This document shows, piece by piece, positions 50,337 through 61,110 of a stretch of DNA of 64,000 nucleotides; position 1 is the first letter of the stretch; each line of letters begins with the position of its first letter. This DNA is from Prosapia bicincta (lineage: Eukaryota; Arthropoda; Insecta; Hemiptera; Cercopidae). A program made the position numbers and the translations under genes. The stretch covers positions 58,538,655-58,602,654 of the forward strand of contig JBAIZL010000005.1 in the NCBI GenBank assembly GCA_036971475.1, given 5' to 3'. A model generated the notes under the pieces. The model did no database searches. It had not been told where the DNA came from and saw nothing but the letters and a program-made list of their open reading frames with translations.

Positions 50337-51984
50337 CAGTAGAATCCGATAACTCGAGGTAGATGGGGTTTGAACCCCCTCGGATTACCGAACACTCGAA
50401 TTACACGGAAGTACGTTCTTGTATACCGTATGGCTATAAACATTTCTTGGAAGCTCGACTCATTTCCATTGCATACCGTATGGCTATAAACATTTCTTGG
50501 AAGCTCGACTCATTTCCTTTGCATACCGTATGGCTATAAACATTTCTTGGAAGCTCGACTCATTTCCATTGCATACCGTATGGCTATAAACATTTCTTGG
50601 AAGCTCGACTCATTTCCATTGCATACCGTATGGCTATAAACATTTCTTGGAAGCTCGACTCATTTCCATTGCATACCGTATGGCTAAAAACATTTCTTGG
50701 AAGCTCGACTCATTTCCATTGCATACCGTATGGCTATAAACATTTCTTGGAAGCTCGACTCATTTCCATTGCATACCGTATGGCTATAAACATTTCTTGG
50801 AAGCTCGACTCATTTCCATTGCATACCGCATGACTATAACATTTCTTGAAAGCTCGACCAATTTCCATTGCATACAGTATGGCTAAAAACATTTCTTGAA
50901 AGCTCAACCAATTTCCATTGCATGCAGTATGGCTAAAAACATTTGTTGGAAGCTCGACTCATTTTCATTACATACCGTATGGCTAAAAACATTTCTTGGA
51001 AGCTCGACTCATTTCCATTGCATACCGCATGACTATAACATTTCTTGAAAGCTCGACCAATTTCCATTGCATACAGTATGGCTAAAAACATTTCTTGGAA
51101 GCTCGACTCATTTCCATTGCATATCGCATGACTATAAACATTTCTTGGAAGCTCGACTCATTTCCACTGCATAGCGTTTGGCTGTAAACATTTATTGGAA
51201 GCTCAACTCATTTCCATTACATACCGTATGGCTAAAAACATTTCTTGGAAGCTCGACTCATTTCCATTGCATACCGCATGACTATAACATTTCTTGAAAG
51301 CTCGACCAATTTCCATTGCATACAGTATGGCTAAAAACATTTCTTGAAATCTCAACCAATTTCCATTGCATGCAGTATGGCTAAAAACATTTGTTGGAAG
51401 CTCGACTCATTTTCATTACATACCGTATGGCTAAAAACATTTCTTGGAAGCTCGACTCATTTCCATTGCATACCGCATGACTATAACATTTCTTGAAAGC
51501 TCGACCAATTTCCATTGCATACAGTATGGCTCTAAACATTTCTTGGAAGCTCGACTCATTTCCACTGCATAGCGTTTGGCTGTAAACATTTATTGGAAGC
51601 TCAACTCATTTCCATTGCATAGCGTATGGCTATAACATTTCTTGGAAGACTGACTCATTTCCTTTGCATACCGTATGCCTATAAACATTTCTCGAAAGCT
51701 CGACTCATTTCCATTGCATGCCGCATGACTATAAACATTTCTTGAAAACTCGACCAATTTTCATTGCATACAGTATGGCTATAAAAATTTCTTGGAAGCT
51801 CGACTCATTGTTTTGCATACCTTATTGATATTAGTTTTTGGACGCCCGACTCATTTCCTTTGCATATTGTATTAATATAAATATTTCTTTGAAGCCTGAC
51901 TCATAATGTTTGTTCAAATAAATTAAATAGGCCCAATTATATTAGAGCTAGAAATACTGGGACGAGGATTTTCAAAGACTACTG
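50337..51984. mobile_element. pogo/Tigger-like MITE filled by a 50-bp array
   Basis: The left end CAGTAGAATCCGATAACTCG, then GAACCCCCTCGGATTACCGA and ACACTCGAATTAC, has the CAGTAGAATCC...GATTATCCGAA-like character of pogo/Tigger ends. The right end, inverted, starts CAGTAGTCTTTGAAAATCC. Both ends are bounded by TA (50335-50336 and 51985-51986), the Tc1/mariner-superfamily target. No transposase is present; the interior is almost wholly tandem repeat. The two ends agree well only over the first six bases, so the right boundary is less certain. Confidence 0.5.
50422..51900. repeat. 50-bp tandem array, about 30 copies
   Basis: The unit is CATACCGTATGGCTATAAAC then ATTTCTTGGAAGCTCGAC and TCATTTCCATTG, exactly 50 bp in the first eight copies. 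Later copies diverge (CATACCGCATGACTATAAC, CGACCAATTTCC, CATACAGTATGGC) and alternate, giving a higher-order pattern near 50830-51530. Divergence increases toward the right end. A frame through the first copies (50597-50833) arises because runs of identical units happen to lack stops. Confidence 0.95.
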
Positions 51985-52257
51985 TATAACTCATACTATC
52001 ACTACAAAACACACGCGATCGCGCACCCATGCTAGTACCCTCGTTCATGGACACGTACATACATCGCTTTTTATGCAGTCTTTCAACTTATCTGATTCGT
52101 CTAAATTATATAATAATAAGGAGTTCTTTAGTAAATTACTTCTAGAAGTTATTTTAAAGACCAAAACCTACTATGTTTATACACCTATAGATGTTTGACG
52201 TTTTACACCCATTTTTATTTCGTTTTATTCAAACAGTTTTTTTTTTATATAAAATTA

Positions 52258-52300
52258 CCTGAAAATGACGTGAAAACGTCGAAATACGAGTGTAACTTCA
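52258..52300 (+). ncRNA. possible decayed hammerhead-like segment
   Basis: TTAC, CTGAAAA, extra T, GACGT-GAAA-ACGTC abutting GAAA, TACGAGT, GTAA. Helix I (TTAC/GTAA) and helix II (5 bp) are clean, with the same spacing and one-base insertion as the better copies. The core G8 is A, and helix III is not palindromic. Confidence 0.3.
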
Positions 52301-54151
52301 GTAAATACAAGTTGGCTGTATAAAACAATTTAAAGAGATTTTAGTTTTGAAAAGAATGATGCAAAATAAGCTAACAGATGTACAACAATTTTTAAAATTA
52401 ACGCATTACTTTTGCTTTATGGTGAACCAGTGCAATATACAATTTGCCTCATAATTGTGTCTGTGTTACGCTGAATATGCTGAATCTATTGATGTTCTTT
52501 ATGGACATGAGTTGGTTGGCGATCAAACCACGAATGTGTTGGAAATAACTCATGCGTATGTAAACACCGATACGATACAGAAAAAGAGTAAAAGCAAAAT
52601 TGTTTTCTTCAGTGTACCACTGTTTACAGTCTAGTGAATTATTTCAAAAAGCTGAGTTTTTGTTAGTTTCAATACCTCAGTTATTGTTTGTGATGAATTT
52701 GTTCTTCTTATTTAAAACAAACAATAGTTATAAAAAAGCTTAAAAAAACTTCATAATCTTATTATTTTATTAATCAAAGCGTCCAAATGCATTTAAAATT
52801 GAATAGTTTCCTATAACAGATAATCAATAGTATACAGAAAATGTTTAAAGGAAACGTTATGTTGATACAGATTCGTTGTTAGAACAACCTCTATTCCTGT
52901 GAAATCCCATTAGGGCAACCACTCAAGAAATTGAAATGGGTATGATATTTCAACTCTAAACCTAGTGCACTCCAGGTTGTAGATTAAACATCTTGGCCAG
53001 CTGGCCTGTCAAACAGCCGTACATGGTTGCAAAGGTCATACCTGTCCATTACACTTAAGTATATTAAAATTATACTTGCTATACTTATTTTCTCAAAACG
53101 TTTTAAAAAAGACACAAAACTTAGAACATTGTCGCTTTTTTACCGTATTTATTACTTTGTTTTATTAACTTAATATTTGTGCGCTAGATAATTGTATTTC
53201 TATGTGTCCAAGGTGTGGCACATCTCCTTAGTGATTAAATAAATCTTGTAAATTCGTTTGAGAGTACCTTTACTCCATGCAATGAAATAATTTTCCCCTA
53301 TTCTTTGTTTCAGGAGATTATTAAGCGTCCTACATAATTTCACTTGCGCTTCCTCTTTCTTTTTTTCACAAAAGTCTGCGATGAGTAAATATCCTGAGGG
53401 TAGGGTCAGTCAGGTGTAGGTCCTGATAATCCCTTCCTCTCTAGGCATAACGTGACGTACTGGAGCAAGCTTACTCTTTATCATCTCTATCTTACTCTCT
53501 ATTTACTCCTAAGTAGGACTACTGAAAACATATAATGGCATCTGGTATTGGGAATCGGATAGAAAAAATCAGCATACTCAGCGATTTTGGGGGCATGTAT
53601 ATCCTGCCATGGCTATCAACCATGAGTAATTGTTTACCAGCCATTCACTAATTAGATAATCCAATAATTTATTTTTTATATCTTTTTAAACTCAAATATT
53701 TAAAAATATTTGTTTTGTTTATTGAATTAAATATTATACAATAATATTATTTTAATTAAGTATTTCTATCCAATATAAACCATACCTTTTGTGTTGTAAA
53801 TTGGACAATGATTTACAATTCAATTATTGTTTTAGGCAATTATCTCTTTTCATTCCAGCTAATTAAATTGTAATACTTTTATCTTATGACATACGAATTA
53901 TAATATTATATTGTCTTATTATTACTGTTACTATTATTATTATATTTTTCAATGTATTATTGGAATTAATTATTTATTGGTTTTCCAATCAAAACATTTG
54001 AAACACGCTTGTTCACTAACAAATACAAATCGATTTTATTTACTTTTATTACAATCACGTTTAATTGTTATAGTCCCGTTCCACTACAAACACATAGAAA
54101 TATTATTGAAATTGAATAAAGTTGGGCGAATTGATTTCCCGGATAATCGAT

Positions 54152-54232
54152 ATGGAGGCGGCTACCGGTCCGTCCAGCAAGGATAGTGGCCACACCAGTA
54201 GCACCGCTACAGGGCGTCGTTGGCCAGATTAA
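54152..54232 (+). CDS. 26-codon GC-rich small frame, possible exon fragment
   Basis: ATG GAG GCG GCT ... encodes MEAATGPSSKDSGHTSSTAT then GRRWPD before TAA. Its GC content and codon choice stand out in very AT-rich surroundings, and the Ser/Thr/Gly-rich start looks like a protein N-terminus. There is no strong splice donor and no homologue I recognise. It could equally be a small conserved non-coding patch. Confidence 0.15.
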   Translation: MEAATGPSSKDSGHTSSTATGRRWPD

Positions 54233-54994
54233 ATACTTTTTTTTATACCCGCGACGTTAAATCTGATTTATGAAGGCCGTGATTACGTGAGGACGTATTA
54301 CAGATAAAATAAAATAATTATATGGCTTTAAAAGTACCACTAAACAAGATGAACGACGATATCATGGCGGCCATGCACGGGCGATTGTAAAATTATAAGC
54401 CAGAATTTCTGTTACTACATCTTGATTTATTTTGGCGGTTATAAAATACCGATTTAGAATTCGTTGTACTGGAATGATTACTGCTTGTAGAAAAAATATA
54501 CACTGTTAAAAAATATATAAATGTTCATTATAATTATGGGTGTTATAGCTAAATACAAAAATAAATGTTAATAACAGTGGAAATAATTTTATTACTGCAC
54601 GTGATGTATATTTCAGTAGAACGTAAACATCTTCAGAAGTAGGGTACTGAGTACTTGTGGAGATTTCAATGCATCACAAGCGGTAGAAAAGTTGGTTTCT
54701 GAAGGTAGCTCTAAACACCTGACACAACAGATCTTCGTGTTCCATCAGAATTAAGTGAGTTAATATATATGTGGCGAATGCCCACAGTTTCCTCTTCATA
54801 AAGTATCATTACATGAAGAAAATTAGCCTATACTTGATTTCCTCAGTTTGTTATGATCACCGGATCGCCATTCTGAATCCCATAGATAGAGGACGTAACA
54901 ATTTGCAACATCTTTACATTGTGTTGATTTTTGGCTCATCTGAACTTGTTTCTTTTGCGTAAATTACTAAACAGCCCTCCAACGCCCTGTAACT

Positions 54995-55740
54995 GAAGCA
55001 TTGAAATGTAGAGTAATAGAAGCCTGAGAAATGAAATTTAATTAAATCCTATACAAGACAATTAGATTCAACCCTGTACACAAATTGAAGTAAGTATATT
55101 GAAGCGAAATATATGTCTGTATTGAAATGTAATTCAAGTTTTTTAACTGAAATTTAATTGTTACTTAAGGACTGAAATACAATATCAGCCATTTTATTGA
55201 ACGAAATTGAAGTATGTGAATAAAAATGTAATTGAAGCATATGTATTAGAATGTAATTGATGTTTGTGCACTGAAATTTAAATGAATCCACTTCACTGAA
55301 GTATAACTGAAGCCTGATTACTGAAGTACAATTAAATAACTTCACAGCCCTATTACAGTTCAATGCATTATATTATATTTAGTGCATTGCTTCATGTGCA
55401 CTAAAATGTAATTCAAGTTGATGTACTAACATGTAATTGTAACAAGTGCTTTGAAATGTACTTAAAGCCGTGTAATGAAATCTAATTGCAGCTAGTGCTA
55501 TGAATTGTAATTAAACTTATGCACTGTTATCTTGTACACTGAGTAATTGGAGCCGGCGCACTGAAATGCAATTGAAGTCTGTGCACTACATTGTAATGAG
55601 AACCCGAATATTAAAATGTAATTGAATCCTGTGCATATAAATGTAATTGTTTCTTGTGTACTGAAATTATTTGAAGCCTGTGTATTTAAATATAATTGAA
55701 GTATATAGATTGAAATGTAATTTTAGCTTCTGTTTTTAAC
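54995..55740. repeat. old degenerate minisatellite, ~26-bp unit
   Basis: CTGAAATGTAATTGAAGC and TGTGCACT recur about 25-28 times with heavy substitution and indels, e.g. GTGCACTAAAATGTAATTC and GCACTGAAATGCAATTG. No two units are identical, so the array is ancient compared with the 25-, 105- and 28-bp arrays. Confidence 0.8.
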
Positions 55741-55937
55741 TAAATACATTATTTAATCCTAAACAGAATGCAGAAGACTATAGCAATCGCAAAAAACATT
55801 GCAAGGCGTGATATTTACCTGATTATACAGGTATGGATTTGAAAATGAAAAAGTTTTTAGCTGTATAAAAATGTCAAATGTAGCCCAGTCCTTAGTTTAT
55901 AGTGTATATAAAATTGTAAAATGTAAAAAACTTACTG

Positions 55938-55990
55938 AGACAGAACGTTTTCGATCTGTGTGAGCTATGTGAGGATCTTCATCAGTGTCT
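55938..55990 (-). ncRNA. hammerhead-ribozyme-like motif, AACGTT family
   Basis: Minus strand: AGACA (helix I), CTGATGA (55979-55985), extra A (55978), helix II GATC/GATC (55974-55977 / 55953-55956) with a 17-nt loop CTCACATAGCTCACACA, GAAA (55949-55952), palindromic helix III AACGTT (55944-55949), H17 C (55943), TGTCT (helix I, 5 perfect pairs). The core is intact apart from the shared insertion. Confidence 0.5.
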
Positions 55991-56149
55991 TCTTCTTGGA
56001 GTGGTTGGGTTAAGCGGTGAAGGTTTTAAAGGCAGTTTTCCGATAGTATCAAAGAGTATGTGTGATAGGTATTTGGGTTTGTTCGTTTAACAGGGCACAA
56101 ATACACAGACATTTACCATAACCTAGAAATCTTACATAACAACAAAAAA

Positions 56150-56329
56150 GGGCCACATCACAACACACTAGAACAATATGAAAATTATAGACACACAAAA
56201 TCATAAAATACAAACATATTAAACAGACAAACCCAATACAAATCACACATATTCTTCGATATTATCGAAAACATGCCTTTAAAATTGTCACCTCTTAACC
56301 CAACAACTCCAAGCAGAAGACACTGATGA
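56150..56329 (+). pseudogene. C-terminal fragment of a Penelope-like protein
   Basis: The plus-strand frame reads LEQYENYRHTKS, stop, NTNILNRQTQYKSHIFFDII, then ENMPLKLSPLNPTTPSRRH and two TGA stops. The E-x-Y-E-x-Y-R-H-T-K...ILN-x-Q-T-Q...SH-x-F-F-D pattern parallels the 45-kb fragment and fits the end of a PLE ORF. The tandem stops TGATGA (56324-56329) lie inside the hammerhead core CTGATGA (56323-56329). One internal stop and the truncation make it a pseudogene. Confidence 0.5.
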
Positions 56330-56359
56330 AAATCGCCCCATAGCTAAAACGTTCTGTCT
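56318..56359 (+). ncRNA. degenerate hammerhead-like motif, right arm
   Basis: AGACA (56318-56322), CTGATGA (56323-56329), extra A, then AATCGCCCCATAGCT and AAAACGTTC, ending TGTCT (56355-56359). Helix I and the AACGTT palindrome remain, but helix II is lost and G12 of GAAA is not G. Confidence 0.4.
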
Positions 56360-56390
56360 CAGTGAGTTTTTACAAATTTACAAAATTTAA

Positions 56391-57927
56391 AGTTCGGATA
56401 GTCATAAACTATTGTTAAAGTGATTAATTAAGATTCACCAAACGTAATGGACTACAAAATTCAAGAGTATAAAATGTAGATCAAACCAGCTTGAATAGTC
56501 TCTATCGATGAAATTTCTTTAATTATATGGTTAAAGTAGTGTTAAATTATTTGTGGTGGTAGTGTTCTATTTAATATAGCCTCTAATAGTTGGAAAAAGA
56601 GATCCAAAAAAGTACTTTCAACAACAATACGCAAACGTTCGAATATGCTTTGGCACTTCTGTTATAAAATTATTTCTACTGTAAATCCTATCCTAAATCA
56701 AGTCTAAATATCAATCGTTTTACGTCTACATTCAATGTGTATTCCTCGCGTGTGTTTATTCTATCTTCAAATAAAGCACTGCGTCAGGAGAGATCGAATG
56801 TCACAAATGACAGTTTATATATAGAAAGACTAATATAAATCCAGGAGCGGTGCGGCTAAAGGATTGCGTCTCTCCTGTATAATTTACGGCCAAACAGAAC
56901 TCAATAAACAATATATAAAGATCACGCGGAGATGGAGTCTGTGATGTCCGAGCTGTGTCTGTGAAGTGCATTGCGTAAGCATCTTAAGTTAAGGCGTTCG
57001 TTTTAATAATCTCAAAGTCATTTAGTTTAATTGTGTATTCGTAGAATAAATGTTTTAAAAAATTCAAATTTTATATCTAAGAATACCTTAAAAAACAAAT
57101 TTAATGAAAGACAATTGAATATTTTTTAATTGTTACGTTTTTTTTAAATATCTTAAACGTAAAATAAATACATTATAAACCAATTTATTAATACAAATTG
57201 TAGTATTTTAATTTTTTTTAAATTTTGATTTATTGAAAATAACCAATACAAGACGTGTAATGAAAGAGATTTAGCTACGCTGTGGCACATTAGTCAAAAA
57301 AAAATTGTAAAATTTACATGTCTGTACCATTATTTCTATTTTTTATTATACAATTTATTAAAAACGTTTTCCTTAGTCCAGCAGTTTTATGATACGTGAC
57401 AAAATTATAACAATACGGTTTTACAATAATTTTATTATATTATATGTGATGAACTATCTTCTGTGGTTACCCAAAATCTAAGATTATTTATAGCGAGAAT
57501 TTCAGATAAATATCACTTACTCTGTAATTTATGGCGAGTTAAATGAATAAATATATTTAGAGACTGTGTCACTAAACACATCGAGACTCAAGTCAGATTT
57601 ACGCTAAGCCGCATCCCGTCGCTGTAACATTATCAGGCAGTTTACTATAGGCTACACATTATCAGGGCCTGGTATCTGATTTATAAGATACCACTTCCTA
57701 TTGTTTCAACACGCCAAGTTAGATTCTAAACTGGACAAGTACCATAGTTGGTTCCCAACAGATGCAACCAACTTCCGCCTACGCGCAACCTTGTTGGTGG
57801 CATCAAAGCAGTTTCTATTCAGTGTAGGATTTTTGAAAAAAGTTAAACATTACATTTTGTAGGTAAATGTATTGTTTTTTAAATATTTATATAGTGGAAG
57901 TTTGAAGTTATAAATATCTTTTATTTC
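56391..57927. other. unassigned DNA
   Basis: A TATATAAAGATCACGCGG segment near 56912 precedes a 10-codon frame at 56932; this is too weak to call a promoter or exon. A GC-richer patch at 57590-57780 has no identity. Confidence 0.4.
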
Positions 57928-58006
57928 CAATGAAAATATTGGAAAGAACCCAAATACCACAAAAAATAATAAAAAATAACAAATAAAACAAGTTACTTAA
58001 GATTAA

Positions 58007-58046
58007 ACCCTCATGTATATTACGATGACCATCATCATCAGAGGGT
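58007..58046 (-). ncRNA. degenerate hammerhead-like motif, left arm
   Basis: Minus strand: ACCCT, CTGATGA, T, GATGGTCATC, GTAATATACAT, G, AGGGT. Helix I is perfect, but GAAA is GTAA, helix III has lost one pair and position 17 is G. A G at position 17 is not cleaved by hammerheads, so it is probably inactive. Confidence 0.35.
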
Positions 58047-58158
58047 CTTATTACAAAATTACAATCTAGAAAACAAGAAGTTACAAAAGTGATCTTAACT
58101 TGAGATCACTCTAGTTTGTAACTTCTTGTTTGCTGGAGTATTGTAATTTTGTAATAAG

Positions 58159-58203
58159 ACCCTCTGATGACGATAATATGGTCATCGTAATGTACATGAG
58201 GGT
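58159..58203 (+). ncRNA. degenerate hammerhead-like motif, right arm
   Basis: ACCCT (58159-58163), CTGATGA (58164-58170), C, GAT...ATC, GTAA (58087-equivalent at 58187-58190), ATGTACAT (58190-58197), G17, AGGGT (58199-58203). It has the same GTAA and G17 as its partner arm, so both defects predate the inverted dimer or were copied with it. Confidence 0.35.
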
Positions 58204-58282
58204 TTAATCTTAAGTAACTTGTTTTATTTGTTATTTTTGATTATTTTTTGTGGTATTGGGGTTCTTTCCAATATTTTCATTG

Positions 58283-59204
58283 TAATATATTGTACCACTG
58301 TGCTCTTGGTATTGTGTATCTTTTACGTCATTAATATTTCTCAATATTTCAAGTCGATGTAGGATTAAGTATCTTAACAGTTTAAAGAATACGTAAACTT
58401 TTAATTATCTTAAAACAAATCTCATCAGAATGCAAGGTAACCCCTAAATGTTCAAAATTTAAAAAAAAATGTGTACACGTATATAACGGTTTTTATGAAC
58501 TTACCTTCTTGCCTTTAACATTTAAATATACTTTCAGTTATGACAGGTAGCCTATTTCGACGCTATCACAATCCCTATTACGTGATCCAAACTTTGCATC
58601 ATTACAATCAATTTTTGTCACCATAAATTTAAAATAACAAACGTTTAAAACACAGTATTTATTTTAATATTTTTTTTTTGGACATACATATTATTGCCAC
58701 ATGAAAGAAAATAGAATTGTAGGAGGTTTTGTGTAATAAGTGACTGCACAATAAGCAACGAAATAACGTAACCCTGTCTTGATGCTGTAAAATAATAATG
58801 AAATAGCTGCAGACAAAGAAACTATATTTGAATTAAAACGACCAGGAAAATAAAGTCTGTTATTGTAATGTTTTTGTTTACTGTTAAGTTCACAAACTTA
58901 CGTAGAATATCTGAGCCTAGTACGGCAAAGTTTGAACACTCTCTGCTGATTTTACTTCAACTGATTTGAATATAACAACTGAATGTAAACTTTGCTGAGA
59001 GGCTTAAGGGTAATGACGCATGAAGACAATATTTGGCTCGCTTTCAGATAGACTACTTTAGATTATTAATTTCAAAGTAATATAATACATTCTAAATTAC
59101 ATAGTTGGATTTTATCTTGTGAGTAAAACGTAATAAAGTACATTATCTTAAAATTATTAATTAATTTTCTCACTAACTGAATACACTTATAGTTATGAAT
59201 ACGT
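58283..59204. other. unassigned AT-rich DNA
   Basis: No feature recognised. Confidence 0.45.
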
Positions 59205-59290
59205 GTTATACTTGAGACTCACTAACGATGATAACTTTGTTGTTGAAATGCGTACGAGAAATAAATTATAATGTTGGTGTTTTTTATTTA
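59205..59290 (+). mobile_element. relic of the ACGCGT family
   Basis: ACTCACTAACGATGATAAC, TTT, GTTGTTGAAATGCGTACGAG, then AAATAAATTATAATG parallels the 62.2-kb copy. The core and the palindrome are both mutated. Confidence 0.45.
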
Positions 59291-60039
59291 TTAATTATAG
59301 GTTCTATAAAATTGTAAAACATTACAATTATGATGATATATTTTCATTTTTTCCATTTGATTTCTTAAATATTCTTTTAAAAATAATATTTCCTATGTTA
59401 TTAAACTTATAGTAATGACGTATAATAACTCTACCTCAAATTCAAACAGAAAACTCCCTAATATTGGAAATAAGTACTAACCCTCCATCATCAGCCACTA
59501 ACAATAAGATAATAATTTTAAAAATACTTAACAAAGTGAATACGTAATTGCTTACTTGCTAGCGCGTTTCAAAACAATCGTTCCTTTTACGAAGCTAACC
59601 CCCTATCGCATGTTAGCTACCCTCTAATTTCAATAAGATAATTTTAGTATGAACTGTATTACTTTAATATTTTTATAATCATATATTTTAAGAATAACGC
59701 GTTCTGATAAAAAAAACTGTTGTATAGTTATTACATATATTTTATACAGATTAAGGTAAAACCTACCATAAACCTAATTGATACAATTTTAAACGAATCA
59801 TAAGAAACAAAAAAAAGTAAAAGAAATACAATGAAATAAACAAAATAAAAACAGGTATACGCATGCAGCTATGTAAATCTAGGAACTTCAAATAGTATCG
59901 CAACTATATCTCATATTATGAGGTAATAATCAACAATAATGAATACTCACAATTAATAATTTTTTTAAATAAGATTTCTAATGTTAAAGCCATCATTCTA
60001 GTTAGTATAACTACAATAATTCTGAACTGTTTACGCGCA

Positions 60040-60115
60040 TAAGTTATTGTTGAGAGTTGTGTAGTTATATTCACAACGAAAACTTTGTCATTGAAACGTA
60101 TAAAAAATAAATTGA
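60040..60115 (+). mobile_element. relic of the ACGCGT family
   Basis: AACTTTGTCATTGAAACGTAT, split by TAAAAAATAAATTGATT, keeps the 3' half of the motif (GTCATTGAAACG-GTA). The CTGATGA half is gone. Confidence 0.35.
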
Positions 60116-60999
60116 TTGGGGATTAAAGTACCTTATTATTAGGGTGGAAAAATAAATAAAGTTTGTAGAAAACAAATGCTTAAGGGCATGGTGAATCCAA
60201 TTGTTTAAGAAAAAATAATTAGGAAATATGATATTTGTAGAATTAACATGTTTCAGACCCGGGCGATAGAAAATATACCTGGAAAAACAAACATTCCTAT
60301 AACAAACACAGTTGCGAATTTATCTGTACAATTGATTAACCTGTTTGTATGTTCTAGTGCAATGTTTACACTTCGCGCATAACAAGAGATCTCAATTCGT
60401 GCAGTGTTATGCTTAAGTAGCCTAACAAATAAACACATCTGAAACACACTGCGCGCTACTTGAAATGCAATTTTATTTAATTTGAGGAGATCCAGTACGA
60501 CGGTAGGCGGTGGGACGGAGCGCTGCAAGTTGCTACTTTAGACGCTTCATTAATTGGATAACCTCGGCTTCGCCGTCCCCAGGGCCTGGATGCGTATTGA
60601 CTGGCCGATTTGCATATTTTAATAACCACAACGCCCCGCAACCTGTCAGTTGCAATTTAAATTTAATTATTTCTTTAATATTTTAGCCTAACATGGATAA
60701 TATTACCTGATGTATTTTACATTACTGATACGATATGTATACATAAGCTACTATATTAACCTTCCTAGCTGTGTCATTTCTTCTGCTATTGTCACGTTAC
60801 GGATGTGCTTTATCTATCCGAACTCCAGTGCATTCAATAGACGTTCCAGTACACGTGATGGACTTCACGGACTGTTCTGATGGAAGGCCGTGTCCAATTC
60901 AGATGATGTCGATAGTAGAGCCTAAATATTACTTAACCCTATAATATTTCTTATATTTTTGTGGAGCAGGTTTTACCATCAAATAATAATAAACTGTAG

Positions 61000-61110
61000 C
61001 ACTTTAATTAGAAATAAACTTACTCGGTCTCACAATAAAAATTTAATCGCAGACTTACTCGTTTCGACAACAATGTCGTCATCATTAGTGACTATGTTAC
61101 TTACTGTAGT
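61000..61110 (-). mobile_element. relic fold-back monomer with near-complete helix II
   Basis: Minus strand: CTAATGA, extra T, GACGAC-ATT-GTTGTC abutting GAAA, ACGAGT, A. Helix II is a 6-bp stem with one G-U pair. The core G5 is A and helix III is no longer palindromic. It has the same spacing and insertion as the intact copies. Confidence 0.4.

Larger units (their letters stand above)
51987..54994. other. unassigned DNA
   Basis: Contains a possible ribozyme relic (52258-52300) and a small GC-rich frame (54152-54232). Otherwise nothing was recognised; 52980-53660 is slightly GC-richer. Confidence 0.4.
55905..56390. mobile_element. AACGTT-family Penelope-like inverted dimer
   Basis: Arms at about 55910-56100 and 56215-56385 pair imperfectly around a ~110-bp spacer. 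Reading outward, each arm has the end of a protein frame (CCCAATAC/CAAATACC...CTTAACCCAACAACTCC), then a hammerhead-like motif, then AGTAAGTTTTT. The left ribozyme-like copy is the better one and the right protein copy is the better one. No TSD was seen. Confidence 0.6.
57928..58282. mobile_element. fold-back element related to the ATGTACAT family
   Basis: Arms of about 170 bp (CAATGAAAATATTGGAAAG...AGTGATCT and AGATCACT...CTTTCCAATATTTTCATTG) around a 7-bp loop TAACTTG. Each arm carries ACCCT-CTGATGA...GTAAT(G/A)TACAT-G-AGGGT, sharing helix I and helix III character with the 39.7-kb element. No target duplication was recognised. Confidence 0.7.

Noticed and set aside
56905..56965. TATA box plus short first exon (TATATAAAG then ATGGAGTCTGTG)
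   Set aside because: The TATA-to-ATG distance is too short for a normal transcript start and the frame stops after 10 codons.
60253..60528. 91-codon minus-strand frame
   Set aside because: Begins in the GC-rich patch but shows no domain and no splice context.
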